Assembly: GCA_949316235.1 (NCBI GenBank)
Contig: OX438750.1
Span: forward strand, 22,446,865 to 22,510,864
From: Oegoconia quadripuncta
Taxonomy: Eukaryota > Arthropoda > Insecta > Lepidoptera > Autostichidae
Length of the DNA: 64,000 bases
Direction: 5' to 3'
Shown: positions 1 through 10,953 of the stretch, one piece after another
How positions within the stretch are numbered: position 1 is the stretch's first letter
Layout of the letters: each line of letters starts with the position of its first letter
Notes under the pieces: generated by a model
The model's input: the letters and a program-made list of their open reading frames with translations, nothing else
What the model was told of the DNA's origin: nothing
Databases searched by the model: none
Program-made: the position numbers and the translations under genes

Positions 1-567
1 ATAAAGTCAAGTGTATTTATATTTTGTATATTCATGCAGATTAGTCTTTTTCAATGTAGATACTGGGTGATGTAGGTCTGTGCGTAACAATTCATGAATA
101 TGAATAGCCTCTTAGCTCGAGTTTTCCAAAGGTAAAATATAATCCGGCAACCCAAATGCGTTGTACCTACCTTTACACAAAAGAAAGAATTCGGTGCAAA
201 TCCCAATATGTTAAGCCCGGCTTTGATCCCTGTATTGCCCGTGACCCATTTTTCTATCACTCACCCCATACCATACCTGAAATGGTTCACGAACTATGAA
301 TGGACTTTGATGTGGCACTGAGAAGCCTTGCGCATAAATAGAAGATTCGAGAAAGAAATTGCACAATCGTTTTCTTTTCATAAACCCCGTCAAAGAGGTA
401 AGACGACTGAAGTTAGATTAAATAATAATATAATCAAGCCCATTTTTTGACTGAAAAAATTTATAATAATAAGATATAGATGGTGGGGTTTTTCCTTTAT
501 AATAATTTACAGAACTGTAGAAGAAAATGTCTAAAGTTAACCGTTTTCTGTTGTTATGTAAACGTAT
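1..567. other. No gene seen
   Basis: AT-rich sequence with short overlapping open frames of up to about 70 codons that show no family motif, no exon-like borders and no codon pattern that I would trust. I recognise no repeat here. Confidence 0.55.
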
Positions 568-1262
568 ATCCCATCAAAAACAATACTTGTCAAAAAAACC
601 AAGTCTCGCAACTCAGTTGTTCTGCGGTAAAAAGTTGTGAGATCCATGTAATACCAAGTCGGTTGTTAATTTATTCAGTCTCTACTTAAGCGACTTTCTG
701 TCTTAATACGTCCAGTCTCTAAGACCACGATCGTGGTCCATAACAATTGAAAATCATTTGTGTCTGGAATCTCCGTACTCGAAGCATTAAGTTATTACGT
801 AATAATTAACAGCATCTTATAGTGACGCAGATCAATATTAAAATTCTTTAATGTTTTATATAAATATATCGAGACTTGGCCATCGCACTAAATAATTGAA
901 TTTACATGTGTTTTCAGGCGATTGAATTTACACGTCTTTTCAGGCGATGGCCAAGTCTCAATATATTTATATAAAACATTAAAGAATTTTAATATTGATC
1001 TGCGTCACTATAAGATGCTGTTAATTATTACGTAATAACTTAATGCTTCGAGTACGGAGATTCCAGACACAAATGATTTTCAATTGTTATGGACCACGAT
1101 CGTGGTCTTAGAGACTGGACGTATTAAGACAGAAAGTCGCTTAAGTAGAGACTGAATAAATTAACAACCGACTTGGTATTACATGGATCTCACAACTTTT
1201 TACCGCAGAACAACTGAGTTGCGAGACTTGGTTTTTTTGACAAGTATTGTTTTTGATGGGAT
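568..1262. repeat. 695-bp near-perfect fold-back (inverted repeat)
   Basis: The left arm 568-886 and right arm 944-1262 are reverse complements over 319 bp, with one mismatch seen by eye near the loop (c in the left arm where t is expected, about position 870). The 57-nt loop (887-943) contains most of a 26-bp tandem duplication. Each arm includes a 16-bp perfect palindrome, GACCACGATCGTGGTC, at 723-738 and 1092-1107. No clear target-site duplication or transposon-type terminal motif is visible at the outer ends. It could be a young fold-back or MITE insertion, an inverted duplication made by template switching, or an assembly artefact from a snap-back read. Confidence 0.93.
895..946. repeat. 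26-bp tandem duplication in the fold-back loop
   Basis: Positions 895-920 and 921-946 are two adjacent copies of a 26-mer that differ at two bases. The second copy runs into the first bases of the right fold-back arm. Confidence 0.85.
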
Positions 1263-1534
1263 CTCATTTCTTTTTGTATTTTGTAGATACTTAGGTACTT
1301 AAAGTATCAATATTTAATTTATTAATGAGTGAGCGCGGCCCGCGCTCACTCGCTAGCATCGCAGCGCGTGGTATATAATTATACAACCTTACGCACTCGT
1401 AATAAGTACGAATACGCACGTAGGTACGTTTTTTGCATTAATAAATAATTTAATACACGTGTTTTCATCACCGGAATACCCATTTTTTGCTCGATTTGGC
1501 AGGGGCACTACCATGCGCCTATATTTATATGGGA
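1263..1534. other. No gene seen
   Basis: Short AT-rich spacer. A stretch near 1481-1516 (ttgctcgatttggcaggggc and the bases after it) resembles part of the Helitron-like element that follows (ttgctcgacttggtgggggc near 1971), so repeat material may extend into it. Confidence 0.4.
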
Positions 1535-2375
1535 CTAGCTTAAACCCGCGGCTTCGCACGCAATAATAATAATTGCCGTAAAATAAAATATTGAAAAATG
1601 TAATTAACTGAAGACTTGGCTGTATGGGCTTAATTTTCTTTGCTGTCTTTTCTAGATTTTTTAGTTTTTCCTTGATTCATACACCAAACACTACTTATAT
1701 TCCAAATTTGAAGCTTCTAGATCTGCTAGAAGTGCCTTAGAATTTTGATGATCGGTGAGTCAGTGACTGACAAAATTAAGAAATTTGACCCCTTATAATT
1801 CTTAAAAATACTGGTTCAAATTGAATGAAATTTTAAATATACGTGTCTTTACAATGCCTGCATAGTTACTGAAAATTTCAGCCTTCTATTTTTATCCACA
1901 ACGAAGTTACAGGGGGTCGAAAATGGTCTGAATTGCTTCGAGAAAAGGATGGTACGGCCGTGACGCTTTTTTGCTCGACTTGGTGGGGGCACGGCCGTGC
2001 CCCCAGATACAGCTGCATTTTTCACCGAAACAGTATGATGAAGTTTTCTACAAAACAATATTGAATTATATATTTAACTTTATCAAACTTTTAAATAAAA
2101 ACTTAACAATTTTTTTTATTTAAGGTTTTAATAACCGTAGTCGAGTTTGAATAAAAAAATTTAAATTTATATTTTATACAAGCTTCCCGCCCGCTGAAAT
2201 TTGTTTATCCCGCGGGAACTACTCACTTTATCGGAGTAAAAAATATCCTATGTTTTAATATAGGGTATGTTCTACCTATATACCAAATTTCAGCCAAATT
2301 CGATCAACCGTTTCCCCGTGATTGAGCAACAAACAAACAAACATGCAAACTTTCGCGTTTATAATATTAGTTAGA
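1535..2375 (-). mobile_element. Helitron-like non-autonomous element, 841 bp
   Basis: Read on the minus strand it starts TC with an A/T-rich CTAACTAATATTATAAACGCG head preceded by A. It ends ...CCGCGGGTTTAAGCTAG followed by T, so it has a 5' TC, a 3' CTRR end and an A|T insertion site, as expected of Helitrons. The same ends recur at 17164-17363, 53033-53233 and 49533-49925. There is no Rep/helicase coding, so it is non-autonomous. A 20-bp perfect palindrome lies inside at 1985-2004. I infer that this copy is a longer member of the family or carries nested sequence. Confidence 0.75.
1985..2004. repeat. 20-bp perfect palindrome, GC-rich
   Basis: GGGGGCACGGCCGTGCCCCC is a perfect self-complementary 20-mer in AT-rich surroundings. 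A related ACGGCCGTGAC stands 30 bp upstream. It may be a subterminal hairpin from a nested repeat. Confidence 0.85.
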
Positions 2376-3008
2376 TTTTTTTTATGACAACACATTGATA
2401 CCTGTTTTTATTACCCATTATACCCATATTTATACCCATGTCGATGAGGTGCAGGAATTACTTGCTGCTGGCGCCCGCCATATTAAATATATTATGATGT
2501 CATATTACCCTATGACACTCACGGGACTAGTACAAATCTAACGACATCTCATTTATTCAAATCGGCTGAAGCGTTAGGCTGTAGGTATCAATTCATACAG
2601 ACGCGATGAATGCATTACACAGCCTCCTTTTGGCTTCGCCGTAATCGGGTAAATAATGTATCTTTTTAGGGGCTAATTTCTACCGTATCCCCCGACTATC
2701 TATATCTACATTCAAGGTGTTGCACGGGAGGAAGCTTAAGTATGTAAATTTCCACCAATCCACAATGGGTCGCGTGGTGGAATCCTTTAAAAAATTACTA
2801 ACTGCAAAACAAGGTTCACATTTGTAAATAAAATACTTCTTTTCATAAAACTTAAGCATATTACTTTTCGCCTTATTGGTTTCGCTTGGAAGTGCTGCAC
2901 TCGTGATGCTTCAACGAGTCTTTGAGTGGGCAGTTTGTGAAAAATAGCCACGACTTGCACTCCGGCCCCAGATAGGTGCGATGATAGTGAAATACTTGCA
3001 ATAAAACT
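2376..3008. repeat. Spacer with a fragment of repeat F
   Basis: About 2466-2600 (gcccgccatatt ... ccctatgacactc ... caaatctaacgacatc) resembles the repeat family also present at 17370-17480, 29926-30056, 31421-31590, 43905-44030 and 45019-45230. The rest shows nothing recognisable; the overlapping short open frames at 2787-3109 have no motif. Confidence 0.5.
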
Positions 3009-3045
3009 GTTGGGAGAAACATTGCAGGACAATGTTTCTCCCAAC
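3009..3045. repeat. 16-bp perfect stem, 5-nt loop hairpin
   Basis: GTTGGGAGAAACATTG (3009-3024) and its exact reverse complement (3030-3045) are separated by CAGGA. The flanks do not extend the stem well. Confidence 0.85.
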
Positions 3046-3594
3046 TTTTAAACCTTTTTTGGCGCCGCGATAAAACAGGTATTTTGAACGCAAAGCGATA
3101 AAACAGCATATAGTCTATAAGAAAGACAAGTGTAGACGGTGTTCCGGTATAAAGTAAGTGAATAACAGGTGGTAAGCTAAGTATGCTCTAATTTTTTTCT
3201 TGCTAAATAAATTGTCGATAATCTGTCTTACACGATTGATGTACGATTCCTGTTGTTTATTTTGAACTTATGAATGTGAATCAATTTTGGAAAAACCGTG
3301 GTCGTGGTAGCTTTGTCATCGACGTCTATCGCCGCATCCCATAGCTAAACGGTATAAGCTACAGAGTTGAAAAGCGGAGCGCCACGTTCGGAAACTTTTA
3401 TATTTACTGGGCGACTTTGATTTTGAGTAGCCTTTTGCTTCCTAAACATTAACACTCACTGCGTTGTGGCGCTTCTAACTTGATCCCCTTCCCCATAGGA
3501 TAAGCTTTAGTGCTGAATTTTGAATTCATTTAGCTACACTCCCATTTGCCGGAGGGGGGGGGGAGAGGTAACTTCTTTCCTACTTCACACCTTT
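3046..3594. other. No gene seen
   Basis: No recognisable feature apart from a G-run (near 3555) and a moderately GC-rich stretch that may belong to the repeat starting at about 3600. Confidence 0.5.
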
Positions 3595-3755
3595 AACTCT
3601 TCTTTAGTTATAGTCTGGGGCCCAAGGTAGCAATAGAGACACGTAGAGCACCGTCTACTTTCAGTAGGCGCCGTGTCGAGTACCACTGTTGATCCTGGCT
3701 TACAGGAGTTGCAGTGGGAGGAGTGTGGACGCGGGTAATGGCCGACTTTGATAAT
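3595..3755 (+). repeat. Dispersed repeat J, copy 1
   Basis: The segment agtctggggcccaaggtagc ... acacgtagagcaccgtct ... ttcagtaggcgccgtgt matches, with substitutions and small indels, the opposite-strand segment at 46937-47110. The two copies are diverged. The class is unknown; translated, both carry an (I)E(S/T)RR(A/T)PS(A/T)FSR-like stretch, which hints at an old coding or LINE-derived repeat. Confidence 0.65.
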
Positions 3756-4607
3756 ATATAATATAAGTGTTAAGTTAGATTTTTTTGGCCAAGCTTCTTA
3801 TATATATACGAGCTTTATAATATGGATGAATAAATAGGATATGCACATTTAGGCGTGTCCAATAGGTTATAAATTAAAACCAAGCTTTTATTAAAAAAAT
3901 ACTTAACTGAAAAAAGTAGGGAATATTATAGAGACTAAATAATATAATACCAACATAATTAACTAACTTAACATTTTATTCACGCGATCTTTCTTGATTA
4001 TTTCAGGTGAGTGTAGCAGATTAAAAGATATATTATTATAAACAACATACATTATTTCCAAATAATTCAAAAACACATAAAAGCTTGAGGTGTTATTATA
4101 AAGTAGGTAATGTTGTTAATTGTAACAGTTTTTATAACCTAGGTGTCTAAGTCAAAAATATTTTATTCAATGTAGGATACAATTTAGGAAACAAAGATGT
4201 TATAACTCTTCGTCAGAAACGAACACGCCTTAAAATAAAAATATAAACTCCCCAACCTCAACTCGATATTTAGACATTATTATTAAAGAGCGGAAACACA
4301 TCAAAGTTCAGAATCCAGACCTTGTAAAGCGTTAAAGTAAATTTATTAACACGAGCAACCTGGCCTTCGTGACCGGCTCATAGCATAAGTCACTGTGTGC
4401 TTGTCATGGTGAAATTTAATGTAATAGTCACCGAGACTAACACGTTACGAACGAAATAAAATAAAGCGTCTAACTTAGAACACGGTAGGTCAAATAGTTA
4501 CTTTTGTATATTGCTCTACAATACTTTACATTCAGAAATGCATGGAAAAATACAGCCATTTTGATAACTTTGAATCGGTTTATTTAATACTATCTATATT
4601 TACCTGT
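3756..4607. other. No gene seen
   Basis: AT-rich and without recognisable coding or repeats. The sequence is compatible with intron or intergenic DNA. Confidence 0.5.
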
Positions 4608-4924
4608 ATCAAACATTGGGTTTACGATTTGGAGGTCGCGGGTTCGAACCCCAGCGGGGTACATGTTTAAGTACTCGGTTTGGTTGATGGTAGGGCATTT
4701 TAAATGTCCGCCTAGCTAGCTACCACCATCTTTTCTAAATCTGCCGCCAAGCAGCAATGTTAATAGTATTGTTGTGTTCCGGTTGTCAGAGATAAGATAG
4801 CCAGTCCCCCAAATGTGTTGGGGTTTCCGGGTCAGTACGCTTCCACCTTCGACCTCATCTTCACTTAACATCAGGTGTGATTGAGGTCCAAGTATGAACC
4901 CGTCGTGCGTGCCCGAAAAAAAAT
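4608..4924 (+). mobile_element. SINE D, 5'-truncated copy
   Basis: A tRNA-like head with a box B (GGTTCGAACCCC) is followed by a body shared with 39413-39695 and 19936-20225: acatgtttaagtactcggtt, ctgccgccaagcagcaatgt, agataagatagccagtc, then gcttccaccttcgacctcat and cacttaacatcaggtgtgat. It ends in a short A-run. The box A half of the head present in the 39.4-kb copy is missing here. Confidence 0.75.
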
Positions 4925-5179
4925 CGAAGAATCAATAATATCCACAGACATAATAACTAAAACGTACGTGATGCTAGTATACACAAAGTGGAATTCAGCC
5001 AAAATAGTAATTTAAGAAAAAAAAAAAGATTTATTCAATAGTGGCGCTGGAATCCTCTTTCTCATACGCTCATGCTTTACCTATGATTGTAATTTATATC
5101 CCAAAAAACTGTACATAAAAAGTGCCAGCGAAATATACGAGTCCCATAAATAGTTCTTCAAAAACCCGACGTTCTTGAC

Positions 5180-5319
5180 GATCGATTGGTGTAGTGGATA
5201 GTGACCCCGTCAGCGAAACCAACGGTTGCGGGTTCGAATCCCGCTAAGAGTAAATGTTTGTGTAACGAATGAAACATTTATTTCCGAGTCATGGATGTTT
5301 TTATAAATATTTATGTATG
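5180..5319 (+). mobile_element. SINE B, 5' half, split by the errantivirus
   Basis: A tRNA-like head (gattggtgtagtggatagtg, then box B GGTTCGAATCCC) and body match the uninterrupted copy at 33067-33303 up to tttatgtatg. Here the errantivirus begins; the SINE resumes at 12957. The last four bases, TATG (5316-5319), are the target duplication. Confidence 0.9.
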
Positions 5320-5612
5320 AATTATGATATCTGCGGCCGGAGGATCCAAAAAAAAGCAAACTTTATTTAATTAAATTTAATTTCTAAAATAATTTTACAA
5401 GTAATAAGTACAACTAAACGGAACAGTGATAATGCTTCGAAGCGTGAAACAAATATGATTACAAAATAATTAACAATATCCGCCGGAGTGTCCATTTCAT
5501 CATAGCGACACACGTTCCGCTGACGCTGCATCCTCGTGTCCGAGTGCCGTGTGCAATGTTGATTCGGGTCAACGTCGACGCAGCGATCTTCATAGATTAG
5601 GCATGCGTAACA
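5320..5612 (-). repeat. 3' LTR, 293 bp
   Basis: On the minus strand it begins TGTTACGCATGCC and ends GATATCATAATT. It matches 12664-12956 base for base as far as I can compare by eye. An AATAAA polyadenylation signal (complement of 5362-5367) sits near its downstream end. The stop codon of env lies inside it at 5597-5599. Confidence 0.95.
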
Positions 5613-7366
5613 CCTCCCCCCGAAGAACAGCCACCACCGATGAATTTAGTAGTAAATTGAGGTGGGGGTTGATTTGCCCTTGCTCTGGGTTCTGGAACAG
5701 CGTATGTCTCCTTTAGTTCCACTTCTTGTTGTTGAATTTGTTCCGAGGGTGATCTTCTGGTGAATTTACGATATTGCAGAATGACGATAGTTATACATGC
5801 GCCAATCATTACTACATATAGTGGGATTGTAGTATGATATATCGTGGCATAATCTCTTTCAAACTTGACCGCTGGAAGCTGGGCGATCTTCATATTAGTG
5901 GCGTGGAGATGATCCAAGTTTACTGAGTTCAATCTGAATGCGACTTTAGATATGTTATAGTCTGGTTCCTTGGGTAGACCAGTTATTGTCAGTACGTGTC
6001 CTTTGATTCGATCCTTGACATTAGAAATAGTAACCTCGGGTGTTTCCAAGTAACATGCCTGTGGGATGATTGCGAGATAACTGCCTTGGTACTCTTTGTA
6101 GGAGTCTTGTCCGCAGGAGAGATGTACTTTGGTTGAGACAGGGAAGCTGATAGTATAATGCCGGTCATCGAGTTCTTCATAGGCTGGCTGATCTAGTGTG
6201 ACGGTGACAGGGTTGCAGATGGGTTTCCTCTGCTGAGTGGTGATGAGCTGATGTATGCAGTCTTGAGAGGGACGATTTTGCAGACTCCGTTTTTCTTCGC
6301 ATAGGAACCAGTTGCTGGTCTTCGGGCATTCAGCCTCTATGTGCTTGAAATCTTTCTCATAGATAGCTAGGAACGGGGAAGATGGAATTAGGACTTCATG
6401 GTTTTTATTAGGAACAATAGATAATTTATATAAGTCATAAGTATGGGGTGTAAAAATGGGAAATTTATAAACTATAACTATTTCATTACCTACGTAGTAC
6501 GAACCTAATTTAATTATATCATAGTATTCCCTAATATCTAAATCTACTAATTTGTTGCTGCCATATAAAGTACTTAGTCTGTCTATTAAATTGCGTATTT
6601 CCTGAGAATTAAGAAACGAATGATGCATAGTTGAGACTCTAATAAATGCTAATGTATTTTGTAATCTAGTCAATTCCTGTGATACTGAATCTATGTTATC
6701 ACCTAGTATTATAAGTACTTGCGCAAAATGAGCGTATTTTATAATATCACTATCCCTGGTGGCATCGCTTTCGTTTATCTTATTTATTAACGTTTCCATC
6801 TTACGTTGGTTATCTACTATACTATCTATAATCCTTGAATATTGTGCGGTAAAATCTTTAGTTAAACTAACATGATTGTTGAATTCGGATAATAATTTGT
6901 TCTCATTATTTTGAATATTTTTAATAGCCTGATCATAATGTAATGCATCTGTGTAGTCTAGGTTTCCTGTTATGCTTTTAACGACGGATCCAAGTCCATC
7001 AATGAGCCCTCGTTTCGTTCGACTTGTTTCGAAGGTTCGAAGTTGCTCTGATACACTATTAAGTTTAGAATTAAGATAGATTAAATGAGGTTGAAATAAA
7101 GACCTTGTCCTGTTATTAAGATCGGGAGTAATGCTAACTATTTGATTATTAATAGAATTTATTTTTTCTTGCAACTCCTGTAGGTTTACGTATTGTAAGA
7201 AGGAGTGGTAATGGGAGAGGATCCGAGCCGGACCTAGTTTAAAAGGGAGTATCCCAGGTCCACTATCCAGGCTTTCAAGTCTTATTTCCTGGGTCACTGC
7301 TGTTTGCAGGAGCAGAAGTGTTACCGGGATCGCTCTGTAACAATTTACTAGTTTTAGGGACTCTTT
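5597..7366 (-). CDS. Errantivirus envelope glycoprotein (Env), open frame
   Basis: This is the membrane fusion protein of the element, related to the insect errantivirus/baculovirus F-type Env family. The frame is open from 7366 (after an in-frame TAA at 7367-7369) to the stop at 5597-5599. There is no ATG near its 5' end: GTG at 7297 would give 566 aa, and a hydrophobic, signal-peptide-like run (about 7333-7295) lies partly upstream of it. The start is therefore probably supplied by splicing from a 5' exon, as known for errantivirus env mRNA; possible acceptors precede 7334 and 7299. Counting from 7297, a furin-type RTKR site is at residues 93-96, followed by a Gly/Leu-rich fusion-peptide-like segment and heptad-like helices. 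A transmembrane segment lies at about 488-508 with a 58-residue cytoplasmic tail. It overlaps the last 92 nt of pol. The final residues are encoded by the polypurine tract and LTR. Function is inferred; no break is seen. Confidence 0.93.
   Translation of the reverse strand, partial: KESLKLVNCYRAIPVTLLLLQTAVTQEIRLESLDSGPGILPFKLGPARILSHYHSFLQYVNLQELQEKINSINNQIVSITPDLNNRTRSLFQPHLIYLNSKLNSVSEQLRTFETSRTKRGLIDGLGSVVKSITGNLDYTDALHYDQAIKNIQNNENKLLSEFNNHVSLTKDFTAQYSRIIDSIVDNQRKMETLINKINESDATRDSDIIKYAHFAQVLIILGDNIDSVSQELTRLQNTLAFIRVSTMHHSFLNSQEIRNLIDRLSTLYGSNKLVDLDIREYYDIIKLGSYYVGNEIVIVYKFPIFTPHTYDLYKLSIVPNKNHEVLIPSSPFLAIYEKDFKHIEAECPKTSNWFLCEEKRSLQNRPSQDCIHQLITTQQRKPICNPVTVTLDQPAYEELDDRHYTISFPVSTKVHLSCGQDSYKEYQGSYLAIIPQACYLETPEVTISNVKDRIKGHVLTITGLPKEPDYNISKVAFRLNSVNLDHLHATNMKIAQLPAVKFERDYATIYHTTIPLYVVMIGACITIVILQYRKFTRRSPSEQIQQQEVELKETYAVPEPRARANQPPPQFTTKFIGGGCSSGGGVTHA
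5613..5621 (-). other. Polypurine tract
   Basis: The minus strand reads GGGGGGAGG directly before the 3' LTR, the expected place for the plus-strand primer of reverse transcription. It is also read as coding sequence for the Gly-rich end of Env. Confidence 0.85.
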
Positions 7367-10300
7367 TTAATCTATGTTTCGCCACGGGACCTCGTTTTTT
7401 CTTTGTATAGATGTGTATGGGGAGTTCTGCCATTACTGTGTCATGAGTAAAGCGTGGGGCTAGTTTTTGACGAGATGCGAAGGGATTTCGAATAAATATT
7501 TGTTGTTCGGGACAGTATTCTATTTCGGGTTCTCTATTTTTATTGCGATTAGCCATTAAGTCTTCGCGAGAGTCGGAACTTAGGTCATGAATTAGTTTAT
7601 ATACCTCGGTCATCTTTTCCTTGTGGTTGGTCATGTATTGTTGTAGTAAGTGAACTGAAATGTTGAGGTCAAAAGCGTCACGGGGGTCAAAGTGTCCTGT
7701 TATTAATTCTATGGGTCTACATTTTGTAAAACTATGTATGCTGTTGTTGTAAGCTAGCAAGGCGTACGGCATGAGATTGATAACCGATTCATTTTTCTGA
7801 CTAATCCGTAAAATCCTAAGATGTTCCAAGATGGTCGCATGGAATCTCTCAACTATTCCGTTCTCGTTAGGTGTGTGTGGTGCTACTTTATGATGCTGAA
7901 TCTTATGTAATCTTAAAAATTCGGCGATAAGTTGATTGTTAAACTCTGGTCCGTTATCAGTGACTATGGTCATAGGTATGCCGTGATGGGTGCAAAAATT
8001 AAGCAAAGCTTGAACTACACTGACTGCTGTTCCGTCTCTCAAATAGTATGCCTGTGAATATTTAGAGAAGGCGTCTACGATAGTTAGAAATTTCTCACTT
8101 TGAATAGTAAGTAAATCAAGGTGCACTAGTTCAAACGGTTTATTGGGTGAAGGAACTATTTTAAATTGTTGCTTAACAGGGTTGCGGTCGTATTTGGCTT
8201 GACCGCATACCGTACACTCATTTATGAATTTAGTGATGCTGTCTCGCATCTTGGGCCAATAGTATTTGTGAGACAGAGCTAGTACAGTTTCATTTATACC
8301 ACGGTGGTTAGTCTTTCCAACATGGTACTTGTTAATAATTTCCTGTTGTCGTAAGTATTCGCGAACGTTTTCTACTTCCTTTTTTGTTAGTATTAGTTGC
8401 ATTGCCGAGCTTTTAAATGTTCTCTGGATGATGGGGATAATGGAGTACATTGCCAAAGGTGGGTTAATAAGCAAACCAGTTTTAATTTTGGGATTAACGT
8501 ATTCTTTGATGGCATTGGCGACGTCCTCTTCCAAGTTAGATTCCGATAACTGAACTGTGATACGGGTATGTGTATCAAACGGCTTAGAAACTGCAGGTCG
8601 CCCTTTAATATCGCCAACGATGTTTAGTACGATCTGTTTTGTAAATTTGTTAAGTGGTTCATCCGAAATAGGGATCTCTAAAAATGGATGTTCATTATCT
8701 GTATGTACTGTCGCGGTTGCGGAATTATTTGAAAGGTCTTGGGCTGTAATAGTTCTAGAATCATCTAATGACTGTGCGTTTTCGCTTGGGTTTGCTACAA
8801 TGGACATGAGCTCCTCATTATTTATCTCTATGCGGGATAACGCGTCAGCGTTGGTATTACATTTTCCCTGTTTATAAACTACTGAGAAGTCATATTCACT
8901 TAGTTTCAAACGCCATCGCGTGAGTCGCGAATTAGGTTCTTTTAAATTCATTATCCATTGTAAGGGCTTGTGGTCGGTAATAATTTTGAACTTGCGACCG
9001 AACAAATAGGGTCTAAAATATTTAGTTGCCCATACAATGGCTAGGAGCTCTTTTTCTATTGTACTGTAGTTGAGTTCGCTTGAATTTAATGTACGAGATG
9101 CGTAAGCTATAGGTTTATCAGAACCCACTATACCTTGAGATAGAACGGCACCAATAGCTACGTTGGATGCATCTGTAGTGAGTAGGAATTCTCTGGAAAA
9201 ATCGGGATATTGGAGGATGGGATCATTGGTTAGTAATGTTTTACAGTGGTTGAAGCAATCTACGTAACCTTTATCTAGTGTTATTTTAGAACCCTTTTTA
9301 AGACATTTAGTTAACGGTTTTGTTAGTCGCGCAAAATCCGGGATAAACTTTCTATAGTATCCTAGTAGCCCGAGAAAACGTTTGATGTCAGTTGGGGTCT
9401 TAGGTAAGGGATACTTTTCTATTGCAGCTATTTTGTCTGGATTTGGCTTTACTCCCTCGTTACAAATGATATGGCCAAGAAAACTAGTTTCTAACTTTAA
9501 AAATTCTGACTTGTCCATTTGGATTTTGAAGTTAGATTCCCGTAATTTAATGAAAACTTTTTCCAAATTAATTATGTGCTCTTGCAATGACGTGCTAAAA
9601 ACGATGATGTCGTCGAGATATACTAGGCATATTTGATGTTGTAGGTCCTTTAGTACATTATCCATAACTCGTTGAAAAGTTGATGGAGAATTTTTTAGAC
9701 CCATGGGCATTCTTAGGAATTCATAATGGCCGTTTTCTACGTTAAAAGCAGTCTTATGAATGTCAGCGGGATCCATCTCAACCTGGTAAAATCCGCTTGC
9801 CAAATCCAGGGTAGTAAAGTACTGGCATTTCCCTAATTTATCAAGTACGTCCGTTATGTTGGGGATGGGGTACTTATCATCGATTGTCTTCTCGTTTACT
9901 TTTCTAAAGTCCACGACAAGGCGCCATTTTACTTTACCAGACGCGTCCGCCTTCTTGGGAACAATCCATATGGGAGAGCTCCAAGCAGAATCGGAAGGTC
10001 TTATAATATTCTGTTCGAGCATCTTACCTATCTGGTCTCTTACCTCTTGTCTGTGAACATAGGGATACCTGTAACTTTTAGTGTGTACTGGAATCTCATC
10101 GGTTGTTCTAATATTGTGTTTGATCTTGTTAGTGAATGTTAATGGTTCTCCCTCAAGATAAAACACATCAGCATACTTTGCACAGAGATTTTTCAAATTT
10201 GCACATTCTTCCGGGTTAAGATGATCGGTACGTAATCTAGATAAAACAGCTTGGGCGCGATCCGATGGTATTTCAGTATATGCACAATCTATGTTATATA

Positions 10301-10953
10301 TTTCACCTTCTATAGGACGATCCATTGAAAAGATAAGGTCGTTACATGTAGTGTTAGTTATTTCTACCCAGCCTCTATTATTAGTCACAGTAGTTAAGCA
10401 ATCGGAGATAAGGCAGTTACAAATAGTCTGGTTCTGAATTAAAACTTCACCGTCAAGTGTATTGATAGGCAACCTTAACAGCTTCGACGAGTTAGCGGGG
10501 ATTATCTCTTCGTAGAGATTTACGTTACGCGAATCGTACATCGCTACCGGTATCTGGGCGTTCCGTGTTATAAGTAATTTGTTTTTAAGATCAATTTTTG
10601 ATCCCCAGTTCTCTAATAAATCGAATCCTAAAAGTCCGTCGAAGTAATTATGGAAGTCGTAAACGAACAATGTAACGTCTGTTGCCTCGTTGAACTCTGG
10701 GAAACAAGGTAAAGTTATAGAGTGGTCATTTCTACTCGTTCCATGAACATTGGTCACTTCAAAGGGCTCATAATTAAGCGGTAAATGATTAAAATACTTA
10801 GTTACAGCATCAGGGCTAATGAATGATTGATTAGCTCCTGTGTCGATTAGCAGTTTTAACGGAGGGTCACTAATCTGAATATAACCCAATTGTCTCTGTA
10901 TGTGAAAATTTAACTCTATTTTGGTTTGTCGGATTGACGGCCCTGACGAAAAT
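7275..10953 (-). CDS. Errantivirus Pol polyprotein (protease, RT, RNase H, integrase)
   Basis: This encodes the replication enzymes, made as a Gag-Pol fusion. The frame has no upstream ATG: it opens just after an in-frame TGA at the end of gag and is reached by a -1 shift. Residues are counted from the TTG codon at 10889 (1204 aa to the stop). Protease has LLIDTGA (Asp16). Reverse transcriptase has LDLASGFYQV (Asp362) and YLDD (424-427). RNase H has TTDAS (Asp573), and ADALSR follows at 681-686. Integrase has a zinc-binding HHCC (H856, H862, C892, C895) and a D,D35E core (D925, D978, E1014). All are intact, in the order typical of Ty3/gypsy elements. The last 92 nt overlap the env open frame. 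No premature stop or frameshift is visible, so this copy may still be active. Confidence 0.96.

Noticed and set aside
3009..3045. Bacterial-type terminator
   Set aside because: Hairpin without a proper U-run and in an insect genome, where this mechanism does not apply.
8329..9636. Plus-strand open frames opposite pol
   Set aside because: They lie antisense to an intact, motif-complete Pol and mirror its codon structure; no motif of their own.
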